A stretch of 64,000 nt of DNA, taken from an uncultured bacterium (GTDB lineage Bacteria; Pseudomonadota; Gammaproteobacteria; Burkholderiales; Burkholderiaceae_C). The notes under the pieces were generated by a model. That model saw only the letters and a list, made by a program, of their open reading frames with translations. It was not told the DNA's origin and searched no databases. The stretch is taken from positions 1-64,000 of the forward strand of contig CAIYQZ010000031.1 of the NCBI GenBank assembly GCA_903928495.1. The letters are read 5' to 3'. A program made the position numbers and the translations under genes. Every line of letters begins with the position of its first letter. Position 1 is the stretch's first letter. Below, one piece after another: positions 26,258 through 35,167 of this stretch.

Positions 26258-28345
26258 TCAGGCTTTGCCCGCCCCGAACTGGCTCAGTTTGGGGCCGATG
26301 TCTGACGGTGGCACCGGCTTGCTGATGAAGTAACCCTGAATTTCTGTGGCGCCCAGCGCTTCCATGAAGTCGCACTGGCGTTGCGTTTCCACACCCTCGG
26401 CAATGGTGGTCAATTGCAGCGACTGTGCAATCGCCGTGATGGCGCGGATGATGGCGCGGTCGGCCTCGGTCTCGGTCACGCGTTTCACAAACGCCCGGTC
26501 GATCTTGATGGTGTCGATGGGAAACTGCAGCAGGTATTCCAGCGACGAGTGCCCGATGCCAAAGTCGTCGATGGCCACCTTGAAGCCCAGCTTGCGCAGG
26601 CTGGCCAGCAATTCGATGGCCCTGTCCGGGTTTTGCATGGCCAGACTCTCGGTGATTTCCAGCTCAATCAGGCTGGGATCAACCTGGGCCCTGTTGACGG
26701 CATCCAGAATCAGGTCTTTGAGATCACTGCCCAGAAACTGCCGGGGCGACAGGTTCACAGCCACGCGCAATGGTGTCCCGGCATCTGCCCACAGTTTCGC
26801 CTGTCGGCAGGCTTCGCCCAGCACCCAGGCCCCCACCTCATGGATGAGCCCCATGTCTTCCAATAAGGGGATGAATTGAGCGGGGGAGACCATGCCCCGT
26901 GTCGGGTGGTTCCAGCGCAGGAGAGACTCAACCCCCACGATGGAGGCCGTGCGCAATGCGAGCTGGGGCTGGTAGTGCAACTCAAACTGCCCGCTTTGCA
27001 ACGCGCGGCGAAGGTCCAGTTCCACATCCAGCGAACCGAACGAGCGGTTCATTTCCAGATTGCCACCCGTTTTGGATGTTTTGAAACCGGATGCCCTGGC
27101 GTGCTGCTGCGCGTCTTTGGCCAGTGTCAGCAATTGCTCTGCCTCATGCCCGTGCTGAGGCCCCAGGGCAAGACCTGCGCACACGGAAACAAAAATCTCC
27201 TGCCCGTAAATGGAGAAGGGGTTGTCCAGTGAGAGCAGGATGCGTTCGAGCTTGTCCTCGGCGTCCTGTTCGTTGGCGCCGCGCAAGGCCAGGGCAAATT
27301 CATCGCCGCCCACACGTGCCAAGCCAACGTAGCCAGTGGACATCGACTTGATGCGTTGTGCCACCTGTACCAGAAGGGCATCGCCTGCAGCCTCGCCCAG
27401 TGCGTCGTTCACGCGGTGGAAGCGCGCCAGGTCGATCCAGCAGACCATGACCACGTCGTTGCCCAAGTCGAGGCTGGTCAGCACCTCGCGCACCTGGCGC
27501 ACGAACATGCGCCGGTTGGCCAGCCCGGTGAGTTCATCGTGCAACGCCAGGTAGTCCACCAGCGCCTGCGTGCGCCGTGAATCGGTCACGTTCTGGAACG
27601 CGCCAAACACGCGCACCGGCTGCCCTGGTTCGGTCTCGTCGGCCCGCTCACCGGTCATGGTGATGATGCGTTCGGCCGAGCTGGCCTTCTCAGGCAGGCG
27701 GAATTCGATGTCCATCTTGCCTGCCGCAAAACCCAGTGCTGCGAACGACTGGCGCACGCGCAGCCGGTCGCCGGGGTGCACCAATTGCAGCAGCGCGGTC
27801 AGCGTGGTGGGCAGCTCGTTGTCCAGGCCCAGCAAGGTGGAGCCGTCTTCAGACCATTCCAGCTTGTCGGTGTCCACTGTCCATTCCCAGAAGCCCAGGC
27901 CCGCGATGCGGCGAGCGGATGCCTGGCGCTGGCGCGTACCACGGACTTCCCGGTTGAGTTCGCTGCTGCGCAGCGCGTAGCGCACCCGTTGTGCCAGCAG
28001 CGGGAAGTTGATGGGCTTGGTGATGAAATCGGTGGCACCGGCAGTGAAGGCGCGCTCGATCGATTCGAGGTCTTCGCTGCCTGTGAGCATGATGATGGGG
28101 GTGACATCGTGATCGACACGCCGGATCTGTCCACATGCTTCAAAACCATCGACACCGGGCATCTGCACGTCCATCAGCACCAGGTCAGGGCGGTGTTCCA
28201 GGAATGCAGCCACACCGGAAGCGCCGTTTTCTGCCACCAGTACCCGATAGCCCTGTTTGCCCAAGACGGCCTGCACCAGCTTGCGGGTGGTGGGGTCGTC
28301 GTCAACGGCCAGCAGTGTCAGCGAGGCAGCAGTGGGTGAACTCAC
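26258..28345 (-). CDS. REC-PAS-GGDEF-EAL response regulator
   Basis: 695 residues from a GTG start at 28345, where the receiver domain begins immediately (LTLLAVDDDP; phospho-Asp in LVLMDVQMPG). A PAS domain follows (about 140-260), then a GGDEF domain with RVGGDEFAL but WIDLARFHRVND where active cyclases usually have D-x-D/N-x-F-K, and no RxxD inhibitory site. The EAL domain has ESLLRW in place of EALLRW, with NLSPRQF, LEITES and DDFGIGHSSLEYL conserved. It probably hydrolyses c-di-GMP under phosphorelay control, with uncertain cyclase activity. The convergent neighbour is an Hpt protein. Confidence 0.9.
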   Translation of the reverse strand: MSSPTAASLTLLAVDDDPTTRKLVQAVLGKQGYRVLVAENGASGVAAFLEHRPDLVLMDVQMPGVDGFEACGQIRRVDHDVTPIIMLTGSEDLESIERAFTAGATDFITKPINFPLLAQRVRYALRSSELNREVRGTRQRQASARRIAGLGFWEWTVDTDKLEWSEDGSTLLGLDNELPTTLTALLQLVHPGDRLRVRQSFAALGFAAGKMDIEFRLPEKASSAERIITMTGERADETEPGQPVRVFGAFQNVTDSRRTQALVDYLALHDELTGLANRRMFVRQVREVLTSLDLGNDVVMVCWIDLARFHRVNDALGEAAGDALLVQVAQRIKSMSTGYVGLARVGGDEFALALRGANEQDAEDKLERILLSLDNPFSIYGQEIFVSVCAGLALGPQHGHEAEQLLTLAKDAQQHARASGFKTSKTGGNLEMNRSFGSLDVELDLRRALQSGQFELHYQPQLALRTASIVGVESLLRWNHPTRGMVSPAQFIPLLEDMGLIHEVGAWVLGEACRQAKLWADAGTPLRVAVNLSPRQFLGSDLKDLILDAVNRAQVDPSLIELEITESLAMQNPDRAIELLASLRKLGFKVAIDDFGIGHSSLEYLLQFPIDTIKIDRAFVKRVTETEADRAIIRAITAIAQSLQLTTIAEGVETQRQCDFMEALGATEIQGYFISKPVPPSDIGPKLSQFGAGKA

Positions 28346-28509
28346 GTTGGGCTTTCGTGGCGGGGGCTGTGGACGGCTGGGATGGTGGGCCCATTGTAGG
28401 CAAACCCGCGCCAGAGCTGTGACCACCGGGCGTTTCCGGTGGTGGTGTTGTGGACGCTGTGGCGAACTTCACACGGTGCTGCTGGAGATGGGATCAAAAA
28501 AATATACGG

Positions 28510-28555
28510 AAAAGACACCCATCGCTTGATGGATATGAAATGTCAGCTATTTATT
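28510..28555 (+). repeat. Dispersed 45-bp repeat, copy C
   Basis: It reads AAAAGACACCCATCGCTTGA then TGGATATGAAATGTCAGCTATTTATT. Its right end supplies the TAA stop codon of the PAP2 gene on the minus strand. Confidence 0.65.
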
Positions 28556-29261
28556 TGCGATGTGTCAGGTGCCACAAGACTGCGCCCAGTGACCAGCACA
28601 GCCAAACCGTCCACAGGGTGTGGCTCATGAAGTGGGCGCCCCTCATTTGCTGGCTGATGCCGAGCAGTGCACCGGTGGCCAGGGCAACCCACATCCAGCG
28701 ACGCGCCAGCGACGGGTGTGTGGGCTTCAGCCAGAAGTGTGCCGCCACGAACGCGAAGCCCGTCGATGCATGCCCCGCCGGAAAGCACCCCCCGGGGCCA
28801 CCGTCCAGCTGCCCCCAGGCCCAGTGAGACACATAACGGGCTGCTCCACCAAACACCTCCAGATCCCAGGGGCAACTCGTGCGGCTGATTCCTTTGAGAA
28901 CGACCACCACCACCAACGCTGTCCAGACGCTGCCTACCAGTCCGGCGCGTTCACGTGGTGTGAGCCGTTTCAGGGGGCCCAGTGGCCAGATGGCCAGCAA
29001 CGTGAGGCCCCACAACACCACCCAGCCCAGGGTGCGCGCCGCTTGGTGCATGACGTTGGACAACACGGGGTGGAACTGCCACGGGAAACCGTTCGGCCCT
29101 CCCACCCATTGGGCCAACGGCACGTCCAGACCCGACAGATCCCATGCCAGCACCGCCAGCAGACCCCACAGCACCGTGGGCCAGGGGGAGGTGCGGGGTG
29201 TGCTGGCTGCCGCTTCAACTGGCGCAGGCACGGAAGAGGTCCAGCGCGGGGTTGTATGCAC
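28551..29261 (-). CDS. PAP2-family membrane phosphatase
   Basis: 236 residues with about five to six transmembrane helices. The phosphatase signature is spread as LKGISRTSCPWDL, FPAGHASTGFAF (PSGH position, here PAGH) and RGAHFMSHTLWT. Members remove phosphate from lipid phosphates such as undecaprenyl-PP or lipid A 1-phosphate. Its place directly after an EptA-type transferase, overlapping it by 47 bases, suggests lipid A or headgroup remodelling. A GTG at 29231 would shorten both the protein and the overlap. It is the last gene of the long def-to-PAP2 run. Confidence 0.85.
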   Translation of the reverse strand: MHTTPRWTSSVPAPVEAAASTPRTSPWPTVLWGLLAVLAWDLSGLDVPLAQWVGGPNGFPWQFHPVLSNVMHQAARTLGWVVLWGLTLLAIWPLGPLKRLTPRERAGLVGSVWTALVVVVVLKGISRTSCPWDLEVFGGAARYVSHWAWGQLDGGPGGCFPAGHASTGFAFVAAHFWLKPTHPSLARRWMWVALATGALLGISQQMRGAHFMSHTLWTVWLCWSLGAVLWHLTHRK

Positions 29262-30921
29262 GGGTGTTCACGTCCATCAGGCCCAGCACGCTGTGGAACA
29301 GGTTGTCGTGGCTCAGGGGGGTCTGTGCCTGCCCTGCCAGGCAGCTGTTTCGGATGCCTGTGCGCCGTTGCATGTCGGCTGACAGCCAGGTCAGCATGGG
29401 CACGTGCTTTTGCTCGGTGGGGGCCAGTGCATAGGGCAGACCGTGAAGGTACAGGTTGTTTTCACCCAGCGACTCGCCATGGTCTGACACATACAGCAGC
29501 GCAGTGCTGGCAGCCTGTTGCTTGAGCCAGGCCACCGTTTGCGCCAGCACATGGTCGGTGTAGAGAATGGAGTTGTCGTAGGTGTTGACCAAGGCCTCGC
29601 GGGTGCAGTCCTGAAGCGCGTTGCTCGTGCATTCGGGTACAAAGGACTTGAATTGCTCGGGCGAGCGGCGGTGGTAGGCCGGACCGTGGCTGCCCATCTG
29701 GTGCAGCACCACCACCACGCCGCGTGCCTTGCGCTCGGCAGGCATGGCATCGAGCTGGCGCTGCATTTCGCCCAGCATCACGCCATCCAGGCACTCGCCC
29801 TGACTGCAAAACATCGGATCGCCAAGCTCGCGGGTGCCCTTGCTGGGTATGCGGTCGCACAGGCCTTTGCAGCCCGACTGGTTGTCGATCCACACCACGC
29901 CCAGACCGGCGCGGTGCAGCACATCCAGCAGGTTTTCATACCGGTCGTCGCTGGCCTCGTAGGCTGACTTGCCCAGGTGCGAGAACATGCATGGCACCGA
30001 TGCCTGCGTGTTGGTGCCGCACGAGCGCACCTGTTCGAAGTAGGTCAGGCCGCCTTCAGCTTGCAAGGCGCGCAGCTGCGGCGTGGTGTCGCGTGCATAG
30101 CCTCCCAGGCCAAAGTTGGCTGCCCGCGCGGTTTCGCCCACCACCAGCACCAGCCAGGGGGCCTGGGTCTGGCTGGCATAGCTCGCACCCAACACCGCAT
30201 CTGCGCCCACGGGCAGCAAAGGGCGCTGGCTGCGTGGCACGGTGTCGGCTGCCGCTTTGCCCAGGGCGTACACGCTGTTGAGTGGGTTGATGAGGTAGCG
30301 CACCTGTTTGTGGTTGCGCATGAGTGAGGCAAAGTCCTGAAACATCAGCATCAGTCCGCCTGCCGCCACGGCCAGGCTCAGCACCAGCAACACGGCATTG
30401 CCTCCCAGGCGACGCTGCCAGCGCGTTGGTCGCACGGGCTGCCGCCACAGCCACCATGCAGGCAACACGCCCACAAACAGCATCGAGAAGAACAGGCCAG
30501 GCGATACCAAGTCCCGAACCTCGCGTGCGTCGGTGTGCAGCACATTGACGATCATGCTGGGGTCGATCACCGCTGAGTACGCAATCATGAAATGCGTCGC
30601 GCTAGCTGCCATGAGCAACAGCACCGTGGCCGCCACCTTGAACACCCGTGGCCAGGCCAGCACACTCAGGAAGGCAGACAACACGGCTGCCACCCAAATC
30701 CCAAATCCGATGCCAAACAGGAGGCCGCGGGCCCCCGATATCTCGGGCAGTGCCATCAGTTGCCGCCACAAGGCAACGTTGCCAGCGCTGGCCAGCCACA
30801 CGGCGAGCAACAGCGCCAACCCTGTCAGTGACCAGCCTTGAGGGGAAGAGAACAAGCCTGCGATGGCTGACAGTGGAGCGGTGCGCTGTGGCAATACCCG
30901 CGAGGGCAATATCTGTGGCAT
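29215..30921 (-). CDS. eptA: Lipid A phosphoethanolamine transferase (EptA family)
   Basis: 568 residues. Five N-terminal helices (about 1-180) are followed by a periplasmic sulfatase-fold domain. The zinc site and nucleophile are visible: VVGETARAANFGLGGY, the threonine nucleophile in CGTNTQASVPCMFSHL, YVSDHGESLGENNLYLHG, and several paired cysteines typical of EptA. It transfers phosphoethanolamine to lipid A phosphates, lowering charge and giving polymyxin resistance. A PmrA-like box lies 72 bases upstream at the end of the sensor-kinase gene. It is followed by an overlapping PAP2 phosphatase. Confidence 0.92.
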   Translation of the reverse strand: MPQILPSRVLPQRTAPLSAIAGLFSSPQGWSLTGLALLLAVWLASAGNVALWRQLMALPEISGARGLLFGIGFGIWVAAVLSAFLSVLAWPRVFKVAATVLLLMAASATHFMIAYSAVIDPSMIVNVLHTDAREVRDLVSPGLFFSMLFVGVLPAWWLWRQPVRPTRWQRRLGGNAVLLVLSLAVAAGGLMLMFQDFASLMRNHKQVRYLINPLNSVYALGKAAADTVPRSQRPLLPVGADAVLGASYASQTQAPWLVLVVGETARAANFGLGGYARDTTPQLRALQAEGGLTYFEQVRSCGTNTQASVPCMFSHLGKSAYEASDDRYENLLDVLHRAGLGVVWIDNQSGCKGLCDRIPSKGTRELGDPMFCSQGECLDGVMLGEMQRQLDAMPAERKARGVVVVLHQMGSHGPAYHRRSPEQFKSFVPECTSNALQDCTREALVNTYDNSILYTDHVLAQTVAWLKQQAASTALLYVSDHGESLGENNLYLHGLPYALAPTEQKHVPMLTWLSADMQRRTGIRNSCLAGQAQTPLSHDNLFHSVLGLMDVNTRAYNPALDLFRACAS

Positions 30922-30992
30922 GTAGGCAATCTGGGCTGACCGGGGTGCGCAAGCAGACTCGCCGACGCAGCTCGGGAGGTTAGTAGTACCGA

Positions 30993-31009
30993 GTTAAGAA
31001 CACCTTAAC
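30993..31009. promoter_or_regulatory. PmrA/QseB-type box upstream of eptA
   Basis: GTTAAG-AACAC-CTTAAC is a perfect inverted repeat with N5 spacing. On the minus strand TTAAG and CTTAA stand 11 bp apart, matching the known PmrA box form YTTAAG-N5-CTTAA. It overlaps the kinase stop codon and lies 72 bases before the eptA ATG. No convincing -10 element was found at the usual distance. Confidence 0.6.
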
Positions 31010-32364
31010 GCGTCGGCCGGCCACACCAATGCGTGGCGGCTGGTCCAGGGAGCAGGGGCTTCTCCCGATTCAAGCTGGGCGCCATGCCAGCTGGCGATGC
31101 GCCGCACCAGGAGCAGCCCCAGGCCGAGGCCGGCGGTCCGGGAGCGCCCGGATGTCGGCTCACCCGGTGGGGTGCCGGTCTGATCGCTCACAGCAAGTTC
31201 CCAGTTGCTGCCGTTGATGCTGAGGGAGACCTCCACCTGCGTTCCGGGCGGTGTGTGCTGCAGCGCGTTGTCCACGAGGTTGCGCACGGCCAGTTCGAGC
31301 AGCAGCGGGCGTCCTTGCAGGTGCCATTGGGTGGCATCAGGCGGCAATTCCAGGGAGAGTTCGTGGCCACTGTCGTGTGCGGCCTGGGCGTGCTGTGCCA
31401 CCACCCGTTTGAGCAACTCAGCCAGGCACACGGGTTGCAGGTCGCCGTCACCCTGGCGCTGGGCGCGGGCAAAAGCCAGCAGCTGAGTCAATATGTCGCC
31501 AGCGTGCCTGGCCTGCAGCTGCAGGCTGCGTGCTGCGGCCTCACGGGCGTCGTGGTCGCCGTTTGTGTTGAGCACATGCGCGTGCAGGCTGATGGCGGTC
31601 AGTGGTGTGCGCAGTTCATGGGCAATGTCGGACGCGAAGGCGCGCTCCTGCTCCACCTGTGCTTCCAGCCGGTCTACCAGCGCGTTGATGGCTTTCACCG
31701 TGCTGGAAAAGTCGGCAAAGCGGTGGTGACCGTCCAGCCGCTGGTGGCGTGCCAGGTCGAGTGCGTCGATGTCTGCAGACAAGCGGTTCAGTGGCGCCAG
31801 TCCCCTGCGCAGAGCCCAGGCGAGCAGCAGCGCCACCAGTGGCAGCACCACCAGTGCCGGGCGCGCGATGTGTTCCGCAATGTCTCGTCCCAGTGCGGTG
31901 CGGGCATCCAGGTCGGTCACGACGGTCACGCGGCGACCTGGCGCGCGTTGCGGGTCGGTGGCGGTGTATTGCCTCCAGTGCCGCGCCTGACCTTCCACCA
32001 TCACCACCTGTGTGTGGTAGCCGGGTGTGGCGGGCACCGGCCACTCGCGTGCCAGGCCGTGGGAGTCCAGCATCAGCGCGCCGTCTTGCCAGACCATGAT
32101 GGCTTGCGGCTGCTCGTAGCCGTGTTTCTCGGGCTTGAGGCCGCCGATGTGGGCCGGGAGGGTGTGGGCTGGCAGCGTGGGCAGGCTGAGCCAAAGGTGT
32201 GCCGACGCCACCAGTTGCCCGTCGCTGATTTCATCGGCTTCGTGCAGCCCCGTGTAGTACGCGACACCTGCCAGCGTGGCCCAGGTAGCGGCCATGGCCA
32301 CCAGCGTCCACATCCACAAGTGCCGCCACAGAGGCGTTCGTGCCGGCGGCGCGGCGGTGTTCAT
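30994..32364 (-). CDS. Sensor histidine kinase, PmrB/QseC-like
   Basis: 456 residues. Two transmembrane helices (about 15-37 and 168-186) flank a periplasmic domain of about 130 residues. A HAMP-like linker, the phospho-accepting H-box FASDIAHELRTPLTAI (His249), the N-box LAVRNLVDNALQHT and the G-rich GLGLGLLLVRRI complete the kinase. It overlaps the stop of its regulator gene by four bases. The gene's own 3' end carries the PmrA-like box for eptA. It is assigned as PmrB-like because of this context; QseC is a close relative and cannot be excluded. Confidence 0.9.
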   Translation of the reverse strand: MNTAAPPARTPLWRHLWMWTLVAMAATWATLAGVAYYTGLHEADEISDGQLVASAHLWLSLPTLPAHTLPAHIGGLKPEKHGYEQPQAIMVWQDGALMLDSHGLAREWPVPATPGYHTQVVMVEGQARHWRQYTATDPQRAPGRRVTVVTDLDARTALGRDIAEHIARPALVVLPLVALLLAWALRRGLAPLNRLSADIDALDLARHQRLDGHHRFADFSSTVKAINALVDRLEAQVEQERAFASDIAHELRTPLTAISLHAHVLNTNGDHDAREAAARSLQLQARHAGDILTQLLAFARAQRQGDGDLQPVCLAELLKRVVAQHAQAAHDSGHELSLELPPDATQWHLQGRPLLLELAVRNLVDNALQHTPPGTQVEVSLSINGSNWELAVSDQTGTPPGEPTSGRSRTAGLGLGLLLVRRIASWHGAQLESGEAPAPWTSRHALVWPADALRCS

Positions 32365-33068
32365 GTACCGGTGTCGCGAGCGAGGAAATAGCCCACCCCT
32401 CGCACGTTGCGGATGAAGCCGTCGCCCAGTTTGCGCCTGAGGTGGTGGATGTGCACTTCGATGGCGTTGCTGTCGAGCTCTTCGCCAAAGCCGTACACCG
32501 CGGCCTCCAGTCGCGCCCGGTCGAGCACCTCGCCGGGGGACTGCATCAGCGCAAGCAGCAGGCTGAACTCGCGTGCACCCAGCACCACGGGCTGTCCGGC
32601 TTTTTCGACTGTGCGGGTGGCGGGGTTGAGCGACACGTCGCCATGGGTGACGAGCGGGCTGGCTCGGCCAGCTGCGCGGCGCATGGCCACCCGCAGTCGG
32701 GCCAGCATCTCGTCCACGTCAAAGGGTTTGGTCAGGTAGTCGTCGGCCCCGCCGTCCAGGCCAGTAATGCGATCGGGCACGGCATCCCGTGCGGTCATGA
32801 TGAGCACGGGCAGGTCGGGCCGGGGCAGGTCCGGGCTCCCGCCGCTGAGCAGTCCCACCGGCCTGTGGCGGATTTTGCGCAGCAGATCCAGTCCGTCGCC
32901 ATCGGGCAGGGTGAGGTCCAGCAACATGGCATCGACAGGCTCGCAGGTCAACACTGCCCAAGCCTGAGCGAGCGTGCAAGCACAGTCGACCGCATGGCCC
33001 GCCTGTCTCAGCGCCGCTTGCAAACCCGACGCAATACCCGGGTCGTCTTCCACCACCAGCAGGCGCAT
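32361..33068 (-). CDS. OmpR-family response regulator, PmrA/QseB-like
   Basis: 235 residues: receiver domain with phospho-Asp51 (LLDLTLPDGDGLDLL) and Lys in LTKPFDVDEM, then a winged-helix domain (AREFSLLLALMQSPGEVL, DSNAIEVHIHHLRRKLG, IRNVRGVGYFL). An extra loop of about 15 residues (PVGLLSGGSPDLPRPD) sits after the third strand of the receiver. It probably activates the eptA-PAP2 pair through the box at 30993-31009. It lies three bases after azlD and overlaps the kinase gene by four. Confidence 0.92.
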   Translation of the reverse strand: MRLLVVEDDPGIASGLQAALRQAGHAVDCACTLAQAWAVLTCEPVDAMLLDLTLPDGDGLDLLRKIRHRPVGLLSGGSPDLPRPDLPVLIMTARDAVPDRITGLDGGADDYLTKPFDVDEMLARLRVAMRRAAGRASPLVTHGDVSLNPATRTVEKAGQPVVLGAREFSLLLALMQSPGEVLDRARLEAAVYGFGEELDSNAIEVHIHHLRRKLGDGFIRNVRGVGYFLARDTGT

Positions 33069-33071
33069 GGC

Positions 33072-33425
33072 TTACCACCCCAGCCCAAGGCGCAGCGGCA
33101 GGTACACCGCCATGCCGACCACGATGGTGCCGAGCACCCCGCGCTGCTTGAAAAACCAGGCCGCCCCGGCGATCACGGCGAACACCCGCGCATCCTGCCA
33201 GGTGGTGATCAGCACACCCTGGCTCATCACCACCTCTGGGATGACCACCGCGCCCAGCGCGGCGATGGGTGCGTACTGCAGGCCCCGCTGGGCCCAGTGC
33301 GGCAGCGTCCAGGGCTTGTCTGACAGGAAAAACAGGCAACGGGTCAGCACCGTCACAGCGGTCAGGCATGCGATGGTGAGCAACGTCCAGCCATCGGTCT
33401 GCCCGAAGGTGGGGAGTTCAGCCAT
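33072..33425 (-). CDS. azlD: AzlD-family branched-chain amino acid exporter subunit
   Basis: 117 residues with about four helices, the small membrane partner of AzlC. The motif RCLFFLSDKPWTLPHWAQRGLQYAPIAALGAVVIPE is typical of the AzlD family. I choose the ATG at 33425, which overlaps azlC by eight bases; an in-frame ATG at 33440 also exists. AzlCD pairs export branched-chain amino acids or analogues. Confidence 0.88.
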   Translation of the reverse strand: MAELPTFGQTDGWTLLTIACLTAVTVLTRCLFFLSDKPWTLPHWAQRGLQYAPIAALGAVVIPEVVMSQGVLITTWQDARVFAVIAGAAWFFKQRGVLGTIVVGMAVYLPLRLGLGW

Positions 33426-34155
33426 GGTGTGTTTCCTCACGCTGGCGGTCCAGCAACAGTGTCAGTGCCACCGCCACTGCTATGGCTACCACAATGTTGA
33501 GCTTGAGCGGGAGTGCAAAGGCCATCACCGCAGCCGCGCCCGACACCGCCATGGCCACGATGCGCAGCGGAGAGCTGGCCAGTGACAGCATGACCCCCAG
33601 CAGCGCCAGAATCCCGGCAAAGCCCAGGCCCCATTCGGTGGGAATGGCATTGGCCAGCGCAATGCCCACCATGCTGGCAACCATCCACGACATCCAGTTG
33701 GTGCCGGTGTTGCCTGCCAGATAGGCTTGCTGGGCCAGCAGTTCGGCGGGCGGAGTCTCTGAGTTGGGTGCGTGTGGGAAGCGCTTGGCAAAAAACACGT
33801 AGCTCAGGTCGGCCGTGAGGTAGCCGGTGACCAGTCGCTCGCGCAGCGGCAGGTGCATGACGTAAGGCCTCAGGTGGGCCGAGAACACCACAAAACGCAG
33901 GTTGACACAAAACGCGGTGGCCAGAATCACCCACAGCGGCGCACCAGCCGCAATGAGCGGGATGGCGGCCAACTGGGCGCTGCCTGCAAACACGCACAGT
34001 GTCATGGCCACGGCTTCCAGAGGGCTCATGCCAGACTTGACCATGGCCACCCCCGTCATCAAACCCCAGGCCGCGATGCCGGTGGCCACGCTGGCAAGTT
34101 CGCGCACCCCGGCACGGTAGTTGGGGTGACTGACATACGCGGGCTTGAAAAACAT
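33418..34155 (-). CDS. azlC: AzlC-family branched-chain amino acid exporter
   Basis: 245 residues with about eight helices. The family motifs YRAGVRELASVATGIAAWG, CVFAGSAQLAAIPLIAAGAP and FCVNLRFVVFSAHLRPY are all present. It forms an inner-membrane exporter with AzlD. It begins four bases after the fmt stop, so it belongs to the same transcript as def-fmt. Confidence 0.92.
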   Translation of the reverse strand: MFFKPAYVSHPNYRAGVRELASVATGIAAWGLMTGVAMVKSGMSPLEAVAMTLCVFAGSAQLAAIPLIAAGAPLWVILATAFCVNLRFVVFSAHLRPYVMHLPLRERLVTGYLTADLSYVFFAKRFPHAPNSETPPAELLAQQAYLAGNTGTNWMSWMVASMVGIALANAIPTEWGLGFAGILALLGVMLSLASSPLRIVAMAVSGAAAVMAFALPLKLNIVVAIAVAVALTLLLDRQREETHHG

Positions 34156-34159
34156 GTGC

Positions 34160-35167
34160 TCAGTCGGCTGGGGTGCCCAGCACCATGCCTGGTTTCAAGG
34201 GGCAGCCGCGCAGAAAATCTGACGCCGGCAGGCGCTTGCCGCCAGCGCGCTGCAGGTGCGTCAACACCAGCACGCCCTCGCCGGTCTGAACACCCACGCC
34301 CGATGCATTTGCGAACAAAATTTGCCCGTATCGCTTGCTGATATTAACTTCTGTGCTATCGACGCTGTCGTCTACCACAGCGCCCCACAGCTTGAGGGTG
34401 TCGGTGCCCAGCGTGGTGCTGGCACCGGGGAAGGGGTCAAACGCACGGATGCGCCTTGCAATGTCGGCAGCGCTGTGGCGCCAGTCCACCGCGCTTTCCG
34501 ACTTGTCGATCTTGTGGGCGTAGGTCACGCCTTCGGCAGGCTGCAGCACGGGGTGAAGGCCCCCGCAGGCGGCCATTTCCAACACTTCCACCATCAGCCG
34601 ACCACCCAGCGTGGCCAGCCGGTCGTGCAGGCTGGCGGTGGTGTCGGTGGCGGCGATGGCCAGCCGTTCGTGCACCAGCATGTCGCCGGTGTCCAAGCCT
34701 GCGTCCATCTGCATGATGGTGATGCCTGTCTGGGCGTCTCCCGCTTCGATGGCCCGGTGGATGGGCGCAGCACCACGCCAGCGAGGCAGCAGCGATGCGT
34801 GGATGTTCATGCACCCCAGCCTCGGGAGGTCAAGCACCCATTGCGGCAAGATCAATCCATAGGCGGCCACCACGAGCACGTCAGGGGCAGCCGCTTGCAG
34901 AGCCGCTTGCGCTGCAGCGGCATCGTCGGGGAACTTGCCGTCCAGCCGCAGGCTGTGGGGCTGGACCACGGGTATGTGGTGTTCCACAGCAAACTGCTTG
35001 ACGGGCGAGGCCTGCAGCTTCATGCCCCGCCCCGCCGGGCGGTCCGGCTGGGTCAGCACCAGTGGCACGTGAAAACCGGCCGCATGCAGCCGGATCAGTG
35101 CCACGGCTGCGAATTCGGGTGTGCCCGCAAACGCCACCCGAAGGCCGTTTGCACGACCAGCGGGCAT
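34160..35167 (-). CDS. fmt: Methionyl-tRNA formyltransferase
   Basis: 335 residues. It formylates initiator Met-tRNA using 10-formyl-THF. Visible are the N-terminal [18 protein letters not shown], the [10 protein letters not shown] loop, the catalytic [20 protein letters not shown] and [17 protein letters not shown]. The C-terminal OB-fold domain contains an unusual segment ([20 protein letters not shown], about residues 270-290) whose DNA matches the dispersed repeat (copy D), so the repeat appears to be translated. The stop of def and the start of fmt overlap by one base (TGATG). Confidence 0.95.
   Translation of the reverse strand: MPAGRANGLRVAFAGTPEFAAVALIRLHAAGFHVPLVLTQPDRPAGRGMKLQASPVKQFAVEHHIPVVQPHSLRLDGKFPDDAAAAQAALQAAAPDVLVVAAYGLILPQWVLDLPRLGCMNIHASLLPRWRGAAPIHRAIEAGDAQTGITIMQMDAGLDTGDMLVHERLAIAATDTTASLHDRLATLGGRLMVEVLEMAACGGLHPVLQPAEGVTYAHKIDKSESAVDWRHSAADIARRIRAFDPFPGASTTLGTDTLKLWGAVVDDSVDSTEVNISKRYGQILFANASGVGVQTGEGVLVLTHLQRAGGKRLPASDFLRGCPLKPGMVLGTPAD
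34317..34362 (+). repeat. Dispersed 45-bp repeat, copy D, inside fmt
   Basis: It reads AAAATTTGCCCGTATCGCTT then GCTGATATTAACTTCTGTGCTATCGA. It lies in frame in the C-terminal domain of fmt and is AT-rich against its surroundings. Confidence 0.65.
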
